From: Novosphingobium clariflavum
GTDB lineage: Bacteria > Pseudomonadota > Alphaproteobacteria > Sphingomonadales > Sphingomonadaceae
DNA: 64,000 bases
Assembly (NCBI RefSeq): GCF_026420865.1
Contig: NZ_JAPCWC010000012.1
Coordinates: 54,895-118,894 of the forward strand
Reading direction: 5' to 3'
Numbering within the stretch: position 1 is the stretch's first letter; each line of letters opens with the position of its first letter. The position numbers and the translations under genes were made by a program. Positions 58,330 through 64,000 of this stretch are shown in pieces. The notes below the pieces were generated by a model, which did not search any database, was not told the DNA's origin, and saw only the letters and a list, made by a program, of their open reading frames with translations.

Positions 58330-60812
58330 CGCGCCGGTGCGACGGATTCGATGCGGCCCTTAGGAGGCTGTACGGTAGCCGCGCCGGGTTGCGAAAATCG
58401 GGGTTTGGGCCCCGCCGATGGGGCACGATCGAGTTGGCGCGCAGGGTACTGTTTCAAATCCACTGGTTCCTCGGCATCACCGCGGGTCTTGTCCTTGCGG
58501 TGATGGGAATCACCGGTGCGACGCTGAGTTTCGAGAACGAGATCATGCGGGCGCTGAGCCCCGGCGTTGTCCGACTTGCGCCGGATGGCCGCGCGGCGCT
58601 GTCGCCGCAGGAGGTGCTGGCGCGCGTTCAGGCGCAGCGTCCCGGCGAGCGGGTGGAGCGGTTCACGGTTGCCGCGGATGCCGGCAGCGCCTGGGAAGTC
58701 CGCTTCGCCGCGCACGAAAAGGGCAAGCGGGGCGAGCGCACCCGTGTCGATCCGCGCGATGGCCGCCTGCTCGGCAAGGCGAGCGGCGAGGGCTTTTTCC
58801 AGACGGTCGAGAATATCCACCGCTGGCTGGCCTTGCCCGAGGGACCGCGCGGGATCGACCGCCAGATCACCGGATTCGCCGCGATCTCGCTGCTGTTCTT
58901 CGCGCTTTCGGGTCTCTATCTGCGCTGGCCGCGCCGTGCGCTCGACTGGCGGGCGTGGCTGGTGCTCGACTGGCGCAAGAGCGGGCGCAATCTCTACCGC
59001 GCGCTGCACGTTGTGATAGGGACTTGGGTGGCGCTGGCCTACCTGCTGTCCGCGCTGACGGGTCTATGGTGGTCCTACGAATGGTACCGCGAGGGCGCGC
59101 AATATGTGTTGACCGGCAAGGTGTCGGATGGCGGCCATGAAGGCCGGCGGCCAGCTGGTGGGATCGAAGGCGAAACGGCGCCTGCCGCGACTTCGCTGGC
59201 GCGCGCCTGGCCGACACTGATGACGGCGACGGGCGGGCGGTTCGATGCGGTTCAGGTGACGATGCCCGAGACCGGATCGGAGGGACGTTTCCGGGTGCTC
59301 CTGCCCTGCGCGCGGCACGACCGGATGACCGACGACTACAGCATCGACCTTGCTGCCGGTCATGTGCTCAAGGCCGAACGCTATGCCGACAAGCCGCTTG
59401 GCACTGTTGTCGCCACCAGCATGTACGAAGTCCACCGCGGGGCGATATTCGGCCTGCCCGGGCGTATCGTTATCCTGATCACAAGCCTGACGATGCCGCT
59501 GTTCACGGTGACCGGGCTGCTGCTCTATTTCGCCCGCCGCCGTCGCAAGCGTGCGGCACAGGCGGAAGGCACCGCGGGGCTTGCGGGCGCGAACGGTACG
59601 ACACTGGTCGCCTACGCCAGCCAGACCGGCGGCGCGGAGCGCCTTGCGCGGCAGACCGCGGCGGCCCTCGGCGGGGCAAGACTGGTGCCGCTGGCCTCGC
59701 TCGACGAGGGGCAACTGGCCGGTGCGGAGCGCGCGCTCTTTGTCGTGAGCACTTATGGCGAGGGCGAACCGCCGGACACCGTGCGCCGCTTCGCCCGCCA
59801 AACCATGGCCGTGCCGCCAAGCGCGGCGCACCTCGATTATGCCGTGCTGGCGCTGGGCGACCGCGAATATGCCGAGTTCTGCGCGTTCGGCCACAAGGTG
59901 GACGGCTGGCTGCGCTCGGGCGGTGCGACGCCGCTGTTCGAGACGATTGAAGTCGACGGCGAGGATCCTGCGGCGCATGGGCGCTGGCAGCACAACCTTG
60001 CCCTCCTTGGCGCCCGCGAGGATGCCGGGGCCTGGGCCGGCGAGACGGCCCGCCCCTGGCGCCTGGTCGAACGCGAATTGCTCAACGCGGGCTCGGCAGG
60101 CGGGCCGGTCTACCGGGTGGCACTGGAGCCTGCAGACGGCAATGCGGCTGAATGGCGGGCGGGCGATATCGCCGAGGTGCTTCCCGGCGGGGCGGTGGAG
60201 GGTGCTCCAGTCAGCCACCGCGAGTATTCGATCGCCTCGATCCCCGCCGATGGCCGCATCGAATTCATCGTTCGTCAGGTCACTCGCAGCGACGGCATGC
60301 TCGGGCATGGTTCGGGGTGGCTGACGGTCCATGCCGGGATCGGCAGCACGACTGCGATGCGCCTGCGTTCGAACAGCGGTTTTCATACCCCGCAAGAACC
60401 TCGCCCGTTGATCCTGATCGGCAACGGTACCGGTATCGCCGGCCTTCGCAGCCACTTGCGACAGGCAGCCTGCAACGGGCAGGGCGGCCACTGGCTGCTG
60501 TTCGGTGAGCGAAGCCGGGCCCATGACACGCTGCTCGCCGATGAACTCGAAGACTGGCTGGCGGACGGCACCCTGACCCGGCTCGACCGCGCCTGGTCAC
60601 GGGATGCCGATTGCGGGCGCTACGTGCAGGACCTGGTTGCCGATGCCGCACCGGACATCGCCGAATGGGCGGACCGGGGCGCGGCTATTCTCGTGTGCGG
60701 CAGCTTGCAGGGCATGGCCCCGGCGGTCGATGCTGCTCTGCGCATGGCACTTGGCGAAGACCGCCTCGACGCGATGGCCGAAGCGGGCCTCTACCTCCGC
60801 GACATCTACTGA
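58326..60812 (+). CDS. PepSY-TM/flavodoxin/FNR fusion, probable ferric-siderophore reductase
   Basis: Up to 828 residues. An N-terminal PepSY-associated TM module (about 40-410) has VLFQIHWFLGITAGLVLAVM, ENIHRWLALPEG, RALHVVIGTWVALAYLLSAL and TSLTMPLFTVTGLLLYFARR. A flavodoxin-like FMN domain follows (TLVAYASQTGGAERLARQTA, STYGEGEPPDT), then an FAD/NADPH reductase domain (REYSIASIPADG, IGNGTGIAGLRSHL). Electrons thus pass from NADPH across the inner membrane to reduce periplasmic ferric siderophores. The start is uncertain: TTG 58326, 58389 or 58434 fit. The siderophore TBDR follows 54 bases later. Confidence 0.85.
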   Translation: MPRRCDGFDAALRRLYGSRAGLRKSGFGPRRWGTIELARRVLFQIHWFLGITAGLVLAVMGITGATLSFENEIMRALSPGVVRLAPDGRAALSPQEVLARVQAQRPGERVERFTVAADAGSAWEVRFAAHEKGKRGERTRVDPRDGRLLGKASGEGFFQTVENIHRWLALPEGPRGIDRQITGFAAISLLFFALSGLYLRWPRRALDWRAWLVLDWRKSGRNLYRALHVVIGTWVALAYLLSALTGLWWSYEWYREGAQYVLTGKVSDGGHEGRRPAGGIEGETAPAATSLARAWPTLMTATGGRFDAVQVTMPETGSEGRFRVLLPCARHDRMTDDYSIDLAAGHVLKAERYADKPLGTVVATSMYEVHRGAIFGLPGRIVILITSLTMPLFTVTGLLLYFARRRRKRAAQAEGTAGLAGANGTTLVAYASQTGGAERLARQTAAALGGARLVPLASLDEGQLAGAERALFVVSTYGEGEPPDTVRRFARQTMAVPPSAAHLDYAVLALGDREYAEFCAFGHKVDGWLRSGGATPLFETIEVDGEDPAAHGRWQHNLALLGAREDAGAWAGETARPWRLVERELLNAGSAGGPVYRVALEPADGNAAEWRAGDIAEVLPGGAVEGAPVSHREYSIASIPADGRIEFIVRQVTRSDGMLGHGSGWLTVHAGIGSTTAMRLRSNSGFHTPQEPRPLILIGNGTGIAGLRSHLRQAACNGQGGHWLLFGERSRAHDTLLADELEDWLADGTLTRLDRAWSRDADCGRYVQDLVADAAPDIAEWADRGAAILVCGSLQGMAPAVDAALRMALGEDRLDAMAEAGLYLRDIY

Positions 60813-60866
60813 TCGCCTGCGGGTACAGGCCCGCAGTCTCCTATGTGTTTTCGAGGATCTCCTCCA

Positions 60867-62993
60867 ATGCTTTCCCCCCGTTTCGTGTCGCACCTGCCCT
60901 TGATCCTGCCTGCGCTCGGCATGACCGGGCTCATGCCCGCCCACGCCGAGGAAGCGGCGGAAATCGGTGGTGGCAACGAGGGGGAGACGATCGTCGTCAC
61001 CGCCCGCGCGCAGACGCTCTACCGCGTCACCGAGACCGAAGTGGGCAAGATCGCCGCCGATCCCCTGGATGTGCCGCAATCGGTGCAGGTCATCAATTCG
61101 GATATGATCGAGGACCAGGGCGCGCGCGACATCCGCGATCTCTATCGCAACGTGCCGGGTGTGAGTGCCAACAACTACGCGACCGTCACCTATCGCGGCT
61201 TCAGCCAGGACGTGACGTATTATGACGGGCTGCGCGGCGACCCGTTCCAGACCTTCTCGGTCCCCCAACTCTTCACCATCGATCGCGTCGAGTTCCTCAA
61301 GGGGCCGGCGGGCATGCTCTATGGTGCCGGTTCGCCGGGCGGCACGATCAACTACGTGACCAAGAAGCCTTCCGATCAGTTCGCCGCAAACATGCGCGCC
61401 ATCGTGGGCGGGCGCAATCGTTATGGCGGCTCGTTCGACGTGACCAGTCCGCTCGACAAGGACGGTGTGATGTCGGCGCGCGCGGGCTTGTTTTATGAGG
61501 ACTACGATAGCTACCGCGCCCACGCGAGCAGCCGGACGCTGGTGGCCGACGGCGGGCTCACCGCCAGGATTTCGGACGACACCAAGCTGACGGTGCAGGT
61601 GACCGACTACGATCAGGACCTGCCCGGCAACCGCCTGCGCGGCATTCCGATCGACGCGGACGGCAACTTCCTCACCTACCGCAGCTGGAATCACAACGAT
61701 CCGGGTGACTTCATCCGCTACAACGGCCTCGTCACGCAGGCGCGGCTCGACAGCAAGCTGTCCGATGCGATCTCGTTCAATGTCGCCGGGCGGTGGTTCC
61801 GCTACAACGAAGATCAGGAATACCACGAGCCGGTAGCCTTGCGCGATACCGACGGCGACGGCGTGTACGACACCGTCACCCGCGAGTTCCGCAAGCAGCA
61901 CCGCCATGTCGAAGGGTTGTCGCTGGGCGCCAACCTGGTCGGCAAGTTCACTACCGGCGTGTTCGAGCATACCGTGCTGCTTGGCGGGGATTGGTACCGC
62001 GAGGATTCGACCGGCCAGAACTACGCCACCCGCAACGTTTCGGCGCTCTCGCTGATCGATCCCGATTACAGCGATTCCTCCAAGCCCGATCTTTCGGGCG
62101 TCACCCCGTCCTACACCGATGCGCGTGCGCTGCGCCGCGGCGTTTACCTGCAGGAACAGCTGGGCATCGGCGAGCATGTCATCCTGGTCGGCGGCGTGCG
62201 TCGCGACTGGTTCGATGACAACGATTACATTGCCGGCGACAGTGCCAGTTCGGCCGCCACTACCTGGCGGACGGGCGCGATCTACAAACCGCGCAGGGAC
62301 GTGTCGCTCTATGTAAGTTGGTCCCAGGCTTTCGAACCCCAAGACGTGTCAGACCAGTCACCGCTTGCCGGCGGCCCGTTCGCTGCTGAAACCGGCAACC
62401 AGATCGAGGCGGGCATAAAGACCGACCTGCTGAATGGTCGCATCCAGACGACGCTGGCGGCCTATCGCATCGTTCGCCGCAACGTGCTGCAGATCGACGA
62501 TAGCCAGGACGCCGTGAACGGAGTCGACCAGTTGGCGCCGATCGGCGAGGTGACCAGTAAGGGCGTCGAGGCCACGGTAACCGCGGACGTAACCCGTGAC
62601 TGGGTGGTCTCGCTGAACTATGCCTATAATGACACCCGCATTACCGGGACTGCCGAAGGCCAGTCGATCGACAATTCGGTAGGCGATCGTTTTCCCAACA
62701 CGCCGCACCATCAGGCCGGTTTCTGGACGCGTTACCAGGTGCAGGCGATCGAGACGGCATTTGCCTTTGGCGGCCAGTATGTTTCCGATCAGATCGATCG
62801 CTCGGGTGACAGGCTGAAGCCGTTCACGGTGTTCGATGCCACGATCTCGCATGATTTCGGCTTTGCCGAGGTCAAGTTCCGGATCGAGAACATCTTCGAC
62901 AAGTATTACGCGGTATCCGGCTTCACCGGCGCCAAGGGGGCCTACCTCGGCAATGCGCGAAGCTGGTTCGTGGAGCTGCGGCGCAGGTTCTGA
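60867..62993 (+). CDS. TonB-dependent siderophore receptor
   Basis: 708 residues of the FhuA/FpvA-like siderophore class. GAGGA nine bases before the ATG; signal peptide ends PAHA. Plug TIVVTARAQTLYRVTETEVG, DVPQSVQVINSDMIEDQGAR, TIDRVEFLKGPAGMLYGAGS, GGTINYVTKKPSDQF; receptor C-terminus RSWFVELRRRF. Co-directional with the fusion reductase, forming an iron-siderophore uptake operon (receptor plus reductase) without an inner-membrane permease in view. Ligand probably a hydroxamate-type or xenosiderophore, not determinable. Confidence 0.94.
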   Translation: MLSPRFVSHLPLILPALGMTGLMPAHAEEAAEIGGGNEGETIVVTARAQTLYRVTETEVGKIAADPLDVPQSVQVINSDMIEDQGARDIRDLYRNVPGVSANNYATVTYRGFSQDVTYYDGLRGDPFQTFSVPQLFTIDRVEFLKGPAGMLYGAGSPGGTINYVTKKPSDQFAANMRAIVGGRNRYGGSFDVTSPLDKDGVMSARAGLFYEDYDSYRAHASSRTLVADGGLTARISDDTKLTVQVTDYDQDLPGNRLRGIPIDADGNFLTYRSWNHNDPGDFIRYNGLVTQARLDSKLSDAISFNVAGRWFRYNEDQEYHEPVALRDTDGDGVYDTVTREFRKQHRHVEGLSLGANLVGKFTTGVFEHTVLLGGDWYREDSTGQNYATRNVSALSLIDPDYSDSSKPDLSGVTPSYTDARALRRGVYLQEQLGIGEHVILVGGVRRDWFDDNDYIAGDSASSAATTWRTGAIYKPRRDVSLYVSWSQAFEPQDVSDQSPLAGGPFAAETGNQIEAGIKTDLLNGRIQTTLAAYRIVRRNVLQIDDSQDAVNGVDQLAPIGEVTSKGVEATVTADVTRDWVVSLNYAYNDTRITGTAEGQSIDNSVGDRFPNTPHHQAGFWTRYQVQAIETAFAFGGQYVSDQIDRSGDRLKPFTVFDATISHDFGFAEVKFRIENIFDKYYAVSGFTGAKGAYLGNARSWFVELRRRF

Positions 62994-63006
62994 GCGCTGG
63001 AACCGG

Positions 63007-63588
63007 TCAGGAGGCGCTGTTGTCGCTGTCGGCCGCCGCGATTTCGGTGCGGGTGTCGCTGCCCTGGGGATAGATGAACCCGAAGACCGGATTCACGCGC
63101 GAACCCAGCGCTCGCGAAGGGGCATACCAGACGCGAACCTCGCTCCAGTCTCCTGCGGCAGAGACGTCTTCGGCCAGAGCGCCATGTTCGATCATGCCGG
63201 GTGAAGACCAGTTGGCATGGTCGAGCAGGATGTGGCGCTCGTCGACGACTTTCTGGACCACGGCGACATGGCCGAGCGGCATCGCCGACGACGGCGCCAT
63301 TGCGACGACCGCGCCAACTCGCGGCACACTACCGCGGCGGTAGATGCCCTTGGCCTGGTTCCACCAGGACCAGGCATCACCGTGGATCTCGATACCCGAA
63401 TGCTCACGTGCATAAGGAACGCATTGCAGCGGTGCAGCCATGGCTGGGCTTGTTAAGCCGACGGCGACCAGCAGAACCAGCAGGCCGCGGCAAAGCGTTT
63501 GGCCTTGTTTGGCGACGACGTTTTTGACGATGGCTCTGGCAACAGAACCCCATGTGCCGTTTACCGGCATGACCCGACCGTTGTTCAC
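63007..63588 (-). CDS. CHAP-domain amidase/peptidase, secreted
   Basis: 193 residues from a GTG with AGGGAG five bases upstream. A long N-terminus ends in a signal-like helix (LCRGLLVLLVAVGLTSPAMAA). The CHAP (NlpC/P60-like) domain has catalytic C56 in LQCVPYAREHSGI, GDAWSWWNQA and H107 in GHVAVVQKV, then DHANW. It probably cleaves peptidoglycan peptides or amides. Convergent with the siderophore receptor (13-base gap). Such proteins are common and often multicopy in sphingomonads. Confidence 0.9.
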   Translation of the reverse strand: MNNGRVMPVNGTWGSVARAIVKNVVAKQGQTLCRGLLVLLVAVGLTSPAMAAPLQCVPYAREHSGIEIHGDAWSWWNQAKGIYRRGSVPRVGAVVAMAPSSAMPLGHVAVVQKVVDERHILLDHANWSSPGMIEHGALAEDVSAAGDWSEVRVWYAPSRALGSRVNPVFGFIYPQGSDTRTEIAAADSDNSAS

Positions 63589-64000
63589 GAAAGCTCCCTG
63601 GCGACCCGCGATGCTTTAGTAATGAGATAACGTATCTTCTGGAAAGATACCCTGGCTTCGGCTCACCTTGCCAGGACCTCGGTTGAACGAAGCTCCCTGG
63701 AAACCTGGGAACTTACCGGCGCGATCACACGCTATGAGGATTCGGACGGTGAGGGGCATGAAGCAATTTCCTGTAGCCGGCGCCACGATCATTCCGTGAC
63801 CCGAGGCTGCTGCGCGACGGGCGGCCCGTCTATGTCAGAGGGCATTTTGTCGCGGCCGCTTCTGCGCCGCCCAGGTCCTGATGACATGCCAATCCCAGCG
63901 GGAGCTGCATGGAAGTCTGGCTCAGGGCTGCCGGCAATGCGGCATGGCCAATTCAGTCGGGGCTGAAAATCCCGAAAACCGGCGTTTTTTGGGAAAGTGA
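63589..64000. other. Right-edge region without a gene
   Basis: 412 bases, presumably with the CHAP promoter near 63600-63650. A short direct repeat (AAGCTCCCTGG at 63591-63601 and 63689-63699) is the only structure noted. Short frames near the end (for example a 26-codon frame ending about 63966) have no recognisable motif. Confidence 0.4.

Noticed and set aside
1..64000. tRNA, rRNA, CRISPR arrays, integrases or phage genes
   Set aside because: Looked for at both strands by eye; none recognised.

Overview
The window is high-GC DNA in which seven TonB-dependent receptors (TBDRs), penicillin-acylase and amidohydrolase families, YetA/YesU-type polysaccharide genes and TctDE/citrate genes are packed into 64 kb. 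That combination is typical of a sphingomonad alphaproteobacterium (Novosphingobium/Sphingomonas/Sphingobium type). It looks like a chromosomal scavenging region. I saw no rRNA, tRNA, CRISPR array, prophage or complete insertion sequence.

Layout. 1-5.5 kb: a penicillin-acylase-family hydrolase (cut by the left edge) divergent from a TBDR. 5.5-6 kb: a dense set of hairpins and a dispersed palindromic repeat. 6-13.3 kb: a D-amino-acid locus with a class C serine hydrolase, an exported N-acyl-D-amino-acid deacylase, a divergent LysR regulator, a DUF1611 protein, an enolase-superfamily epimerase and an SLC1-type symporter. 13.4-19.6 kb: a polysaccharide operon (TBDR, frameshifted YesU-like gene, YetA/rhamnogalacturonan-lyase-like protein). 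19.7-29.5 kb: a GFA protein, a phosphocholine-type phospholipase C with its TBDR, a divergent DeoR regulator, a DUF5690-like transporter, an FAD oxidoreductase and a bicupin. 29.56-29.83 kb: a MITE-like element with perfect 30-bp terminal inverted repeats. 29.8-34 kb: thioesterase, exported M24 peptidase, TBDR. 34.2-40.3 kb: a TctDE two-component system divergent from a binding protein, a porin and a CitMHS transporter, i.e. a tricarboxylate uptake regulon. 40.5-41.2 kb: a TerC/YjbE protein, followed by about 1.16 kb without a gene. 42.4-44.6 kb: a lone TBDR. 44.6-49.1 kb: an operon TBDR, flavin monooxygenase (NtaA/DszA type), glutathione transferase, with a SAM-II-like leader. 49.6-53.2 kb: an ECF sigma/anti-sigma pair divergent from a subtilisin-like protease and a Gly/Ala/Ser-rich secreted protein, all sharing one promoter-like motif. 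53.4-58 kb: TetR regulator, OprB porin, PQQ glucose dehydrogenase. 58.3-63 kb: a PepSY/flavodoxin/FNR fusion reductase and a siderophore-type TBDR. 63-64 kb: a CHAP protein and an empty right edge.

How the genes work together: most of the window consists of self-contained uptake modules, each pairing an outer-membrane receptor or porin with an exported or cytosolic enzyme and a local regulator. The least described parts are the ECF sigma/protease/Ser-rich-protein unit, the SAM-II-like leader ahead of a TBDR-monooxygenase operon, and the nested-hairpin MITE. Start codons were chosen mainly from Shine-Dalgarno (SD) spacing and signal-peptide position. All functions are homology recognition by eye; no database search was run.
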